A stretch of 64,000 bases of DNA from the NCBI RefSeq assembly GCF_010093595.1, contig NW_022985448.1, positions 692,180 through 756,179 of the forward strand, read 5' to 3'. Below the pieces are notes generated by a model, which saw nothing but the letters and a program-made list of their open reading frames with translations, did no database searches and was not told where the DNA came from. This document shows positions 37,101-48,190 of this stretch, piece by piece. The position numbers were made by a program, and so were the translations under genes. Source of the stretch: Mytilinidion resinicola (Eukaryota; Ascomycota; Dothideomycetes; Mytilinidiales; Mytilinidiaceae). The number at the start of each line of letters is the position of its first letter. Position 1 is the stretch's first letter.

Positions 37101-37571
37101 GCGTGTCACGCTCGATCTAGCGCGGCATTGTGTTTGCTGTTGAGCTTGGGTTAGTCCGCCGTCAGATGTACTGGTACTCAGCGCGCACAAGGAGCGACAG
37201 TGTGGGAGGACGAGGTTGTGCTGGGGACGATGGTACGTGAGGCGGAGTAGGATCCAGAGATATGGGTGAAGGTGCCCATTGCCTTCGTATCATTAGCTAG
37301 CAGGTTTCATGGCAAAAGCACAGGTGGAGTGTGACAACTGCAAAAGCTCCATGGTGAGCAGCTTCATCGTGAGCGGGGAATATGTTGCGGTACCTGGATG
37401 GGCAGAAGGAGACGTGCGATGAGGTATCTTTACGGGTAAAGAACATTCATGACTAAGCATGAGCTAGCCTAAAGAGTGGCCGTCTTCCACGTGAAACGAA
37501 CGTCAACCGCAGCAGCCTTCCGCTACCCTCACCACCTTGCTACTCAGCGCGCACACCCCTACAGAGACGCA
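34185..37571. promoter_or_regulatory. 3.4-kb gene-free divergent region upstream of the C6 regulator and the cyclophilin gene
   Basis: This is the longest gene-free stretch in the window. Several ORFs of 60-190 codons exist on both strands, the longest at 35973-36548 plus, but none shows a domain, a plausible composition or a coherent splice pattern. It may contain extended 5' UTR exons, upstream ORFs or a non-coding transcript for the zinc-cluster regulator. Confidence 0.45.
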
Positions 37572-39116
37572 ATGTCGGTGCTACTCGAGACGTCTGTGGG
37601 CGACATCGTCATTGACCTGCTCGTCGCCGAATCCCCACGGTGTTGCGAAAAGTGAGTCCCCTCTGCGCGTTGCCAACTGTTTCCTCCCACTTCCAGCGCA
37701 AGACTGAGCCTACAGAACAGAGACTGACACTGCATCTCCCACCCCTCCAGCTTCCTCAAGCTTTGTAAAATCAAATACTACAATTTCTCGCCTGTATATA
37801 GCGTGCAGCCGAACTTCTCCTTCCAAACGGGCGACCCCATCGGCCCCGGCTCCAAAGACAGCGATGGCGGCTCCTCCATATGGGGCTTGCTATCCCCCAA
37901 CGACCCCGCGAAGAAGACATTCAAGCCAGAGTTCCACCCCAAGCTGAAGCACGTCGAGCGCGGCACCGTCAGCCTTGCGACCGCCCCCGCCCCCAACGAC
38001 CCCGACGAGCGCCTCGCCGGCAGCCAGTTCATCGTTACGCTAGGAGATAATCTGGACTACCTCGATGGCAAAGCTGCCATATTCGGCACCGTCGTCGAAG
38101 GCTTTGACGCACTGGAGAAGATCAACACAGCGTTCGTGGACGAGACAGGCCGCCCGCTCAAGGACATCCGCATCCGGCACACCGTGGTTCTGGACGATCC
38201 CTTCCCCGATCCACCAGGCCTGGTCGCACCAGATGCGAGTCCTGTACCCACGCCCGCCCAACTCGCTACCGTCCGCATCGCCGACGACGAAGAACTTGCC
38301 GAGAATGAGGACCAAGAAGTCATGGAAGCGCTCCGGCGCGAGCGCGAAGCCCGCGCGCAGGCCCTCACTTTGGAAATGATGGGCGACCTGCCCTTCGCTG
38401 AAGTCAAGCCCCCGGAAAACGTCCTCTTCGTCTGCAAGCTTAACCCCGTGACGCAAGACGAGGACCTCGAACTCATCTTCTCGCGCTTTGGCAAGATTCT
38501 ATCTTGTGAGGTCATCAGGGACAAACGCACCGGCGACAGCCTACAGTATGCTTTCGTTGAGTTTGAGGAAAAGAAGGACTGTGAGAACGCGTATTTCAAG
38601 ATGGATGGTGTCTTGATTGATGATCACCGCATCCACGTTGACTTCTCGCAGAGCGTGAGTCGCTTGTCTGATTCGTGGCGCGATGCGACGAATGCAAAGC
38701 GGAAGAAACAGGGCGGTGGATTTGGTGGCATTGAGGGCTTGGAGAGGAAGAGGCAGTACCGGGTTGACGATGGCGCGGAGAGACTGCGCGAGCGCGAGCG
38801 GGAAAACAAGTACGGCCTTGTAATAGACAGAGAGGCTGCAGCGAGGCGAGAAGAAGCGAGCAAAGACTTCGAGAGCTCGCGGAAGCGGAAGGAAAGGAGT
38901 CATGAGTATGAGGATCGATGGCGGCCGTCAAGAAGCCGCAGTCCGAAAAGGAGCGACCGGCGAGGCCAAGACAACAAGTATTCAGAAAAGCGTAGGGAGC
39001 GAAGTCGAAGTCGAAGTCGAAGTAGGGATCGTTACCGCACCGATCATCGGAGGCGAGATCGAAGCCGTGAGCGCTATAGGGATGTCGGTCGGCGATATGA
39101 CCGTGACCGACGGTAG
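37572..39116 (+). CDS. cyp6: Cyclophilin-RRM peptidyl-prolyl isomerase, PPIL4/Cyp6 type
   Basis: Two exons (37572-37651, 37751-39116) give 481 residues. The N-terminal cyclophilin domain (1-165) begins [16 protein letters not shown] and continues [28 protein letters not shown], with [36 protein letters not shown] and [15 protein letters not shown]. It is a divergent cyclophilin in which the usual catalytic Arg of the FHR motif is absent ([12 protein letters not shown]). An RRM follows at about 248-325 ([39 protein letters not shown]). The C-terminal 90 residues are Arg/Ser/Glu/Asp-rich with an RSRSRS run, typical of spliceosome-associated factors. A nuclear role in RNA processing or transcription is expected from the PPIL4 family. 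The splice junction rebuilds CCENFLKLCK. Confidence 0.93.
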
Positions 39117-40023
39117 GCCAGCATCGCGCCACAAGCCATTCTTCGCGGACTAGCTAGGCTTTGGGCTACCCTTCCGGGCATCACGGCTCGAGAAGCGATC
39201 TTCTGGCTTCTCAGGGCCGCGTCGCCTGTCCTGTATTTGTACGGTACTATCGAAAAATTCAAAAATTGACATCTCGAATACAGATTCTCTATTCGAGCAA
39301 CTCTAGGCTATGGAAAAGCATTGATTCTAAGTGCGCCCAAGCTTACAATGAAACCCCCTCGTGAACTCGAGGTCTGATTCTAGATGTACGGCAAAAAGTA
39401 TGCAGTACCGCCTGCAAACTACAGCACTAGGTTATAAGTTTGTGCTCACTGAGATCCTGCTGCTCGAGTTTCACTCTTGCTCGCGCCACGCTGCTGTGTG
39501 GAGTAGTCCAAGTATACCACCTAAAGCACCATTCCTCGTCCTCAATCCGTCAAGCACGTGCTTCTCTGTACCTATCTGTTAGCCGCAGTCTGAGTTAGCT
39601 GTGCAGTCTTTCAGATTGTTCCAGACGGTGAAGGTTATAAAGAGAGCAGACCACCGAGGGACTTTAAGCAGCGGCAGATGAGTGTATACTCAATGTCCTC
39701 CTCATACGTCCTCATCAGATACGAGCGAACTTTTTCTCTTTTGTGAAGTGATTTCGCTATTCCTCGCAATTCTATGGTACAATTCGGCAGCTCAATTCAA
39801 TATGCGCAATTCCACGCTTACTACCCAGCCCAATTTTGGCAATTTTGGCCCCGTCCCAAGTCCAAACCTGGAAAGCCACCGACGCCAAGGCAGTATGCTG
39901 AAAGGTAAAGGCTAAAGGAATCGCAAGGGAACCCGCATCTAAAGCCAAGAAAGCCTTCCAATTCGCCGTTGTCTGTTATTGTTTTCTGTTTTTTATAGGT
40001 ACCTGGTAACGCGTGTTCCGCTC
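39117..40023. other. Convergent intergenic region
   Basis: About 900 bases between the 3' ends of the cyclophilin gene and RPB2. It is AT-richer than the neighbouring genes, and no ORF of merit is seen. Confidence 0.4.
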
Positions 40024-43000
40024 TCAATCTCTCACGCTGATGCCAGTGCGGGTGGTAAACATGCGCGCGGCGATGTTCATACTTGCCAGTTCCTGGAACA
40101 GCAGCTTCGCAGCGTACGGAATCTGGACCTGGGAGATCTTGGTCTTGTTGTGGCAGGGGCGGCACTCGTATTGGCCTTTTTTGATTTGACTATCGAGTAT
40201 AGTTAGCACATATTTTTCCTTGAGACGAGTGATATCTAAGACGTCAAGCAGTCCAGGAAATGGGTCATCGTACGCAATCGGACTCATTAGCCCGCAGATA
40301 TCACAGATATGCACGCGATATGCATCCGAGACCTCGAACAGCCTCTCCTTCAAGAAGGCCGCTGCGCCATGAGAAATCATGCAATCACGTTCCATCTCTC
40401 CGAAACGCAGGCCACCGTCTCTGGCACGACCCTCGACGGGCTGTCGGGTTAGAATCTGGAGGGGTCCTCTAGCACGCGCGTGGATTTTGTCGTCGACCAT
40501 ATGGCGCAGACGCTGGTAATAGGTGGGACCAAGGAAAACCTGAGCGACCATCTTTTTGCCAGTATGGCCCTGATACATAACCTCAAAGCCACGACTATGG
40601 TAACCGTGCTTGCGGAGAATGTCGGAGACGCTCTGAACCGTGACGTCGGTGAAAGGAGTAGCGTCTCCTTCGGCACCACGGAGCGAACCAACCTTTGACA
40701 GCAGACACTCGATCAAATGGGCAATCGTCATTCGAGAAGGAATGGCGTGTGGGTTGATGATGATGTCTGGAGTGAGCCCCTCGCGAGTGAATGGCATGTC
40801 TTCTTGGCGGTACGTGATACCAATAGTACCCTTCTGACCGTGACGTGAAGCAAATTTATCACCGATCTGTGGAATCTTTGTCGTACGCGTGCGCACTTTG
40901 ACAAACCGGAGACCCTCAGTATTGGTAGTGAACAACACCTGATCGATGATGCCGTTTTCGGTGTGTCGAAGCGGTGTAGACACATCACGCTTTGTGTGCA
41001 TGACGGTCTTCTGGCCTAACTCGTTGGCGTCTGGAGGAATAGGAGCTGTCTTCCCAATGATCACATCGTCTCCCGACACGCGAACTCCGGGTGCAACGAC
41101 ACCATCGTCGTCAAGCTTGTCGTAGGTCCCACCCTTCATGCGGAGCGTGTCACTACGAGTCGGCTTCTCGAACTGCTCGAGAACGTTGACACCAATGCGT
41201 TTCTCCTGTTCTGTGTATGACCGATAGAACAGACTCCTGAATAGACCTCTGTCGATACTGCTTTGATTCATGATGACGGAATCTTCCTGGTTGTAACCGG
41301 AATAGCAGGCAATAGCCACAATTGCGTTTTGACCAGCAGGAAGCTCTCGGAATCTGAGATACTCCATGGACCGTGTTGTAGCCAGCGGTTTCTGAGGATA
41401 GTAGAGTACGTTCATCATAGTCTCCATACGTAGAGCGTAATTCGTAATCGCAACTCCCATAGCCTGTTTGCCCATGGCGGACTGGTATGTGTTACGAGGA
41501 GACTGATTGTGATCTGGGAATGGAATAATACTAGCGCAAATACCGAGAATCATACTTGGGTGAATCTCGCAATGCGTATATGTTTTCACCATTGCATTTG
41601 GTTTCGGCTTGATGCGCCTGAACCCATCTGCACCATCATCATCGCCCTCGAATATTCCCTGGCTTGCTTGACGATGCTCGTCCAGATCCTCGGGGGTCAT
41701 GATAATCATCGCAGCCTCTTCCTCTTCGGCATCTAAATACTCGACTACACCACTGTGCAGGAGGCCTCTCCAGCCGAACGTAACTTCAGCCTTCTCTTCG
41801 TCGCTCATGCCTCTAGTGTCTACAAGCTTGTCGTCGTGGAGCTTTTCGACATGGGATTTGTTCAACACCAACATTCCGCGATTGGGTTTTCTCGGACTGT
41901 TCTCAACAACGAACAGAGGGCGCATAACTCGGCCCGCATCGGTGAAGATCTTGAACTCCCGATCGCGGATGTCTCGAACAAGACTCATTTCGTATGAAAG
42001 GACACCACTTCTCCGTAGTTCTTGTACGACGTTTACGAGCTGAGATGGCTGTGTATGAACACCGACCCACACCCCATTAACGAAGATTTTAGTTGCGTTT
42101 GGGTTTACGGTGGGATCGTATTCCTCGAGCAGCTCCATGTTGCGTTGAGTCATGAAGTCTGTAATCGGCGTGCTCTCGCTACCCACGGAGACGTAGCACA
42201 TCAGTGAGAGGTTTTTCACCAACCCACAGGCCTGTCCTTCCGGAGTTTCTGCCGGACACACCAATCCCCAGTGGGTGTTGTGTAATTGGCGCGGTTTTGC
42301 GAGCTTCCCATCACGGCCAACCGGTGTGTTGGTCCGTCGTAAATGAGATAATGTCGACGCATACGTGTAACGGTTAAGAACCTGTGAAACACCAGCTTTG
42401 GACGACGCAGCCTTTTTCTGATCGCCCCAATTACCAGTCGCTAGGGAGTACTTGAGCCCATTTGTGATGATGCTGGCTTTGACCGCTAGTGCAATGCTGA
42501 ACTCCTGGCCGTGTTCAACGCATTTCTGGAGGTACTTGTAGATATCCTTGGTCAGTCGAAGGAATAGTTGCCGGAAAAGATTGGCAATGAGTGGACCTGC
42601 GAGATCCAAACGCTTCTTTCCGAAATGGTCCCGATCGTCTTCATCACGCCGACCAAGAACGCACTGGAGCAGACGGTGAATCATGTAACCAAGAAAGAAG
42701 GCTTTCCTCGTGTCCTGGCCTTCCTTTTGAGAAATATGTGGCAGAAATTCTCGCTGCATAATGTCTCGCGCGTACTTTAGACGCTTGTCCCGAGTACCGG
42801 TAGAGGCGCCACGCTTCGCGATCCAATCCAAGGCAGTCTCCCGATCTTGTATCATGGCGCCTTCCTCTATGCTGGGCTTGAGCAGCTCGAGCATTTGGGT
42901 GTCATTCCTGTCGTAGACAATGTGATTCAGTATCTCTTCGTCAGACACAACGCCTAGCGCGCGGAAAACAACAGAAATCGGGACCTCTGCTTTGATGTAT

Positions 43001-43890
43001 GGAAGAGTCGCGTAGGCGTAGGGACCGGGCTGTCGCTTGACGATCATTGAGTTCTCTGCCCACTTGATGTTGAAGGTAGAGATAAGACGAGATCCTTTCT
43101 CAACCGCGCTGCGGATTTCAGCCGTCCAGGGAATGGGGCCTTGCTTCTTTCGGAACACCTGGACGATATTCGCGGCACTTCGCTCTTGAGCAATCAACAC
43201 CTTCTCCGAACCGTTGATGATGAAGTATCCTCCTTGATCGTATGGACACTCCTTTTCCTGGTACAGCTTCTCGTCCGACTGGCTTCTCAAATGGCACATC
43301 TCTGAGCGCAACATGACGGGTAGCTTGCCGATGAAAACGCGATTTGCATCATCGTCGAGGTCGAGTGGCTGGTCGCTGGGGTCCTCTTCTTCCCAATATA
43401 ATTCCGTGCCACCAGATGCGTTGTTGTCGACGTCCATGTCGTCCCCGCTGGGATTAGCCGCGATGGGTCGTTCCCTGGCAACCATCTTCTTGTGCTGGAT
43501 ATTGGCCATCAAAGCCCCGGAATAGGTGAGATTCCGCAAACGGGCCTCGTGTGGAGTCATGGGCATAGTAACACCATCCCCTTCGGTATGCGTCGGCCGC
43601 GCCAAGGAAACTTTGCCAAAGTGTATCTCATATCGCCGCTTGATGATGGGATCATCGTCTTCGCTGTAGGGCGCATTCTGATCCAGTATGACATGGCCGT
43701 TCTCCTTCACGATATCCTGAATGGTGTTGCGCGTGAATTCGTCGTATGAGTCCAGCTGCTGCGAAACGAGACCCTTTTGCTCGAAGAAAGAGGATATAAC
43801 GGTCCAGCAGTCCTCGGCCGTTATCACATCGGAATCTTCCTCCTCCCCCAAGTACTCATCATCCTCATATCCGTTGGCGTCGTAAGCCAT
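40024..43890 (-). CDS. rpb2: RNA polymerase II second-largest subunit RPB2
   Basis: Two exons (43890-40274, 40189-40024) give 1260 residues. The N-terminus [21 protein letters not shown] is acidic and leads into [20 protein letters not shown]. Landmarks in order: [38 protein letters not shown], a hybrid-binding and wall region with [47 protein letters not shown], the catalytic-side [61 protein letters not shown], and the C-terminal zinc-binding CDICG and CRPC. The whole length reads as one ORF, but the 84 nt at 40190-40273 are an intron: donor GTACGATG, branch GCTAAC, acceptor GATAG. Without it the zinc region reads [20 protein letters not shown] as in the family; with it, 28 extra residues would break the domain. 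Core enzyme subunit in the nucleus. Confidence 0.97.
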   Translation of the reverse strand: MAYDANGYEDDEYLGEEEDSDVITAEDCWTVISSFFEQKGLVSQQLDSYDEFTRNTIQDIVKENGHVILDQNAPYSEDDDPIIKRRYEIHFGKVSLARPTHTEGDGVTMPMTPHEARLRNLTYSGALMANIQHKKMVARERPIAANPSGDDMDVDNNASGGTELYWEEEDPSDQPLDLDDDANRVFIGKLPVMLRSEMCHLRSQSDEKLYQEKECPYDQGGYFIINGSEKVLIAQERSAANIVQVFRKKQGPIPWTAEIRSAVEKGSRLISTFNIKWAENSMIVKRQPGPYAYATLPYIKAEVPISVVFRALGVVSDEEILNHIVYDRNDTQMLELLKPSIEEGAMIQDRETALDWIAKRGASTGTRDKRLKYARDIMQREFLPHISQKEGQDTRKAFFLGYMIHRLLQCVLGRRDEDDRDHFGKKRLDLAGPLIANLFRQLFLRLTKDIYKYLQKCVEHGQEFSIALAVKASIITNGLKYSLATGNWGDQKKAASSKAGVSQVLNRYTYASTLSHLRRTNTPVGRDGKLAKPRQLHNTHWGLVCPAETPEGQACGLVKNLSLMCYVSVGSESTPITDFMTQRNMELLEEYDPTVNPNATKIFVNGVWVGVHTQPSQLVNVVQELRRSGVLSYEMSLVRDIRDREFKIFTDAGRVMRPLFVVENSPRKPNRGMLVLNKSHVEKLHDDKLVDTRGMSDEEKAEVTFGWRGLLHSGVVEYLDAEEEEAAMIIMTPEDLDEHRQASQGIFEGDDDGADGFRRIKPKPNAMVKTYTHCEIHPSMILGICASIIPFPDHNQSPRNTYQSAMGKQAMGVAITNYALRMETMMNVLYYPQKPLATTRSMEYLRFRELPAGQNAIVAIACYSGYNQEDSVIMNQSSIDRGLFRSLFYRSYTEQEKRIGVNVLEQFEKPTRSDTLRMKGGTYDKLDDDGVVAPGVRVSGDDVIIGKTAPIPPDANELGQKTVMHTKRDVSTPLRHTENGIIDQVLFTTNTEGLRFVKVRTRTTKIPQIGDKFASRHGQKGTIGITYRQEDMPFTREGLTPDIIINPHAIPSRMTIAHLIECLLSKVGSLRGAEGDATPFTDVTVQSVSDILRKHGYHSRGFEVMYQGHTGKKMVAQVFLGPTYYQRLRHMVDDKIHARARGPLQILTRQPVEGRARDGGLRFGEMERDCMISHGAAAFLKERLFEVSDAYRVHICDICGLMSPIAYDDPFPGLLDVLDITRLKEKYVLTILDSQIKKGQYECRPCHNKTKISQVQIPYAAKLLFQELASMNIAARMFTTRTGISVRD

Positions 43891-44484
43891 GTTGGCGATG
43901 GCGTTGGGAAGAGATCTGGCAGTGCGAGTGAGGCAGTCGGCTTCGAGGACGGCGCGCGGCGCTCGGCGCTGCGCAGCCAGTGGCGGACGAGCGAAATCAC
44001 CTGGGGCGCTGCAAGCAGAATGTCAGTTTAGATTGCTCGGCCAAGCAAGTGTCGAGAGTGGTGCGCTCGTGAGGTGATGCGACGGCGGCGCGGTGGCGGG
44101 TGGAGGAGAGCAGCGCCTTGAGCCCTTGAGGTCGACGGGTTACTAACAAAGCCAAAGCAGGGGCCAGCTCGGTGCAGTCTTTGACATCACTCACGTGATC
44201 AACCCTCACTTCTCAGATTGCAGCTACGCAATAGTGCAGCCCCCCTACGCGTTCTTGTCTCAAGCTATCTAGAGTGCTTTGGCATAATACTAGAACTATC
44301 GACCAGATGGAAGGCCATAGACTACTCCATAGCGGCAGATATTTCGACTAGAAGGGTGAATCTGCTCTAGATTCCTAAAAGTTCGTCACGGCACTAAAGA
44401 CAGCTATAGAATGGTGTAGATAGATCTGAGACGATGCAACATATCTAGTAAGAAAGTACAAAACGGTGACACTGGCAGTCTCTT
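43891..44484. promoter_or_regulatory. Upstream region of RPB2
   Basis: About 590 bases between the oxidoreductase stop and the RPB2 start, both genes on the minus strand. The part next to RPB2 is GC-rich, the distal part AT-rich. No specific element was recognised. Confidence 0.4.
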
Positions 44485-45604
44485 CTAGATCTTACTCTGC
44501 CCCTCCTGAGGTATCTTCACCACCACCTTGCCCCAACTCTCCCGCCCACCCAGCGCCTGCAGAGCTGCTGGAACACTCTCTAGTCCTACGTACTCCTTGT
44601 CTGTGAAGCAAGTCCCTTTGTATTTTCCTGACTCCATCAACTCGTATAGCCCCTCCCACACCTTTTCTATCGCCTCTGGCTCATTTATCGAGTATGCGCC
44701 CCAATGCAACCCTACGACGCTCACATTCTTGAGCAGAATTCTGTTGGTGGCCATCTTCTCAATATCTCCAGCGGCAAATCCAATAACGAGGAGTCGGCCG
44801 TTCCAGGCTATACACTTCATCGATTGGGCAATTAGCCCGACAGGATCGTAGACAATATCTACACCGCGACCCTTAGGCGTCAGCTTCTTGACCTTCTCAG
44901 GCCAGTCGCTTTGGCGGTAGTCGATCGCATGGTCTGCGCCAAACGATCGCGCTACATCAAGCTTATGTTGGGAACCTGCGGTTGCAATAACAGTAGCGCC
45001 AAATGCCTTCGCAATCTGCACTGCAGCGAGTCCCACGCCTCCAGCAGCAGCATGAACAAGAACCCAATCTCCTGAGAGTCTGTTAGTTATACTTCGCATA
45101 GAACGGAATCGGTAGCTCTGACCCTTCTTAATGCCTGCCCGCGTGACCAGCCCAGCATAGCTAGTAGGGCCGGTCACAAAGACGCCCGCGGCGTCGAAGA
45201 AGCTCCAGCCCTTGGGCATTGGTCGTAGACGGTCTTCAGGTGCGGCGACCTGGGTGGCATAACCGCCTTGACTAGCCCCAAACACCTTGTCCCCAACCTT
45301 AAACTTGGGTGTCCGGCCGCCGGGGAGGGACGAGGGCGCTTTTATGACCACACCGGAGAACTCAGAGCCTGATATCCAGGGAAAAGGCGGCTGGTTTTGG
45401 TACTTTCCGCGGATCTGGAGGAGATCGAAGAAATTTGTAGCGGCGGCATGAATGGCAATGACGTACTCGTTGGGCTTGGGGACGGGGCCGGGCAGGGTGC
45501 TGATCTTGAGCTCTTCAGGGCCCTGTGGTTGTCAGTGAATAGTGCGCAGGGATTTATGGTGTTGAGAGCACCTTGACATATTCAGTGACTTGAATGGCGC
45601 GCAT
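44485..45604 (-). CDS. MDR-family quinone oxidoreductase-like protein
   Basis: Three exons (45604-45572, 45522-45123, 45071-44485) give 339 residues. Exon 1 is just MRAIQVTEYVK. The groES-like domain follows (GPEELKISTLPGPVPKPNEY, AIHAAATNFFDLLQIRGKY, PFPWISGSEFSGVV), then the NADP-binding Rossmann part (WVLVHAAAGGVGLAAVQIAKAFGATVIATAGS, DHAIDYR). No zinc ligands are visible, which fits the quinone oxidoreductase / QORL2 branch of medium-chain dehydrogenases rather than zinc alcohol dehydrogenases. The second intron (45072-45122, 51 nt, branch AACTAAC) is in frame and stop-free. Removing it rebuilds GIKKGDWVLVHAAAGG. The substrate is unknown. Divergent from Dsk2. Confidence 0.92.
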
Positions 45605-46097
45605 CTTGCGAGCAGGTCCAGATTACAAGCACTTGGAAGATGATGAGAGAAGATGAGAGGAAAGCAATTCTTCTACGGTGGAAGCTGGGGGTGTTCGTGG
45701 CTACAGGCGTGCGGGCAGCTACGACAGACAGCGGCCATATTGTTCAAGCAACGCGATAGTGGAAGATGCCTCGGCCAAAGCAGCTCGGCTCGTTCGCTCG
45801 AGACACTCCCGCGAGTCGGTCGAGCTGTTCCTCCTCGCGGTGGCTGAAAGACTCGCGGTGGCGCAGGTGCTGTCGTTTCTGGCTCCGTCATTCGGTCGAC
45901 TTCCATTGACTACGATACGCCAAAGAGAACACGCAGCAACATCCCCAAAGAGGAACACGTCGACCACGATTCTGGCTGCTTCCTGCATCCATTTTGGCCA
46001 TAACCACAGTCCCCTTGACCGCCCCACACCTGGCCAGCCTCTACATAGGTAGCCTGACCTCTCCGACCCCGCCGCGTCCTCCACCACTATCGCCCTC
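45605..46097. promoter_or_regulatory. Divergent promoter region, oxidoreductase and Dsk2
   Basis: 493 bases between two divergent start codons. No gene and no clear TATA box. Confidence 0.45.
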
Positions 46098-47542
46098 ATG
46101 GCCGACGACGCCGCAGCAGCTTCTGCGGAAGAGCCGCAGGTCACCTTCAGCGTCAAGTCTTCGAGCGACGCCAAATATGTTCTCACCGTCCCCGCGGCCA
46201 TCACCGTTGCGGACATCAAGACGAAGCTGTCGGGTGCAGACTACGCCGATCTGCCCGTCGAACGCCAGCGTCTGATATACTCCGGCCGCGTGCTCAAGGA
46301 CCACGACACACTAGCCAGCGTCAAGATCAAGGACGGGCACACCGTCCATCTCGTCAAGGGCGCCGCCAGCAACGCCCGCCAGAATCCCGCTAGTCACGGC
46401 TCGAGCACCACAAACAACACCCCAGCCGCGCCTCAAGTACCTACAAATCTCGCCACAGGAACCGGCCACGATCCCCTCGCGGGCTTGACAGGAGCGCGAT
46501 ATGCGGGCTTCCACGGTCTCCCAGGCGCTGACACGTTCGGCCCAGATGGAGGAGTCAGTCCCCACCACCTTCTTGGACAACACTGACTGACTGCTTATAG
46601 ATGGGACCTCCAGACCCCTCTCAGATGCTCAGGATGATGGACGACCCAAACTTCCTTCAACAAATTAACGAGGCCATGGAGAATCCCGCGATCCAGAACA
46701 TGCTCACCAATCACCCCATGCTCCGCGACAACCCCGCGATACAGCAAGCCCTACGGAACCCAGAAATGCGTCGCATGATGTTCAGCCCAGAGATGATGCG
46801 CATGCAGCTACAAATGCAGCAACAACAGATGAATAGAGGAGGCGGTGACTTTCCAGCACCCGGCGTCACTGATACCACACCACAGGCGGGCGGAACAGGC
46901 GCCAACACTACTAACCCTACCCAGCCAGCTCTAAATCCCTTGGCCATGTTCGGCGGCGGTGCAGGAGGCCAAACCAACCCCTTCGCTTCACTCTTCGCAC
47001 CTGGCGCTGCTAATCCTTTCGCACCAAACCCCAACTCCAACACCACGCCCGCCACATCGCCCCCGGCCACAGCCTCCGCAGGCCAGGGCACACCCGCAAA
47101 CCCAACACCCTCGACCCAACCCCCTAGCCCCTTCGCGAACCTCTTCGGCAACGCCGCCCAACCCGGGGAGCAGAACCCGTTGGCCCAAATGACGCAGCAG
47201 ATGATGCAGAACCCCGACATGATGCGCGCCGCCATGCAAATGTTCGGAGGAATGGGCGGAGGAGCCGGCGCTGCGCCCCCCGCTACTGGCGATGCCGCCG
47301 CGAACCCTTTCGCGAACCTGTTCGGTCCGGGAGGAAGCTTCCCAGCAGGCTTCCCAGCGTTCGGGGGAGCGGCGTCGCCGCCACCGCCCGCCGACACTCG
47401 GCCGCCCGAGGAGGTCTACGAGGCCCAGCTGAGGCAGCTGAACGACATGGGGTTCTACGAGTTCGAGCGGAATGTGCAGGCGTTGCGGCGGAGCGGGGGC
47501 AGCGTGCAAGGCGCGATTGAGCATTTGCTTGGTGGATCATGA
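46098..47542 (+). CDS. dsk2: Ubiquilin, Dsk2 type (UBL-STI1-UBA)
   Basis: Two exons (46098-46553, 46601-47542) give 465 residues. The N-terminal ubiquitin-like domain covers about residues 15-90 (VTFSVKSSSDAKYVLTVPAA, LPVERQRLIYSGRVLKDHDT, VKIKDGHTVHLVKG). Methionine-rich STI1-like segments follow (QMLRMMDDPNFLQQINEAME, MLTNHPMLRDNPAIQQALRN, MTQQMMQNPDMMRAAMQMFG), separated by Gly/Pro/Asn/Phe-rich linkers. The UBA domain ends the protein (YEAQLRQLNDMGFYEFERNV, GGSVQGAIEHLLGG). Dsk2 shuttles ubiquitylated clients to the proteasome and chaperones membrane proteins. The 47-nt intron is phase 0 between DGG and MGPPDPSQ. The large minus-strand frames here are GC-driven shadows. Confidence 0.96.
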
Positions 47543-48190
47543 GGGATTGCGAGCTCGCGGTGTCGCGTAGGCAGAGGACGAAGGGACGAGATGGATGCGG
47601 TGGGCATGAGCATGTAATAGGTACCTTTCTAAGCTTTTCTCTTCCTATCGGCTCGCATTGGCATGGCTGGGTGGATGGCTTGGACGGGTTTCATAGGACG
47701 ACGCAGCTCGTCGAGGATTAGAATGGGAATACGAGATATCCGACACGCTGAGACAGCACCGTCTAAGGTGCCCCAGTAACATTCCGAGTGTTCGAAACGA
47801 GTGCTTTTTGTGTTTTGCAGATCCGAGGTGGGGTATTGAAACATCTCATGCGGTGGTGGAGCGGTGTGCGCACATGTGTTCACTCTGACGAGGCCGGTGG
47901 CCCAGCAAGTTTACCGGGGGTTTCAAAGCTAAGGGTCCGTCTTTTGTACGTACAAGCTTGGGGCAGCGGGTTGAGGGACTACAGACGGTGGCTACGAAGT
48001 GGCACACGCGCTCGTTCATGCAGGTGCTGACGACATATGAACTATTCCTGATCACTTTTCCTGTCGAGTGCTAGTAGACAGGATACCACTTAGCTCGCAT
48101 CAACGCCATCTTGAGAAGTACACCACAACCAGATCCAAACCGGCGCCAGAGGCAGCCCCATCACCTACAGCTCCAAAGACCCCAGCTGCC
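47543..48190. other. Convergent intergenic region
   Basis: About 650 bases between the 3' ends of dsk2 and the F-box gene. Nothing beyond probable 3' UTRs is seen. Confidence 0.4.

Noticed and set aside
46711..47524. Long minus-strand frames opposite dsk2
   Set aside because: GC- and repeat-driven shadows of the Gly/Pro/Asn-rich ubiquilin linker; the plus strand encodes UBL, STI1 and UBA domains.
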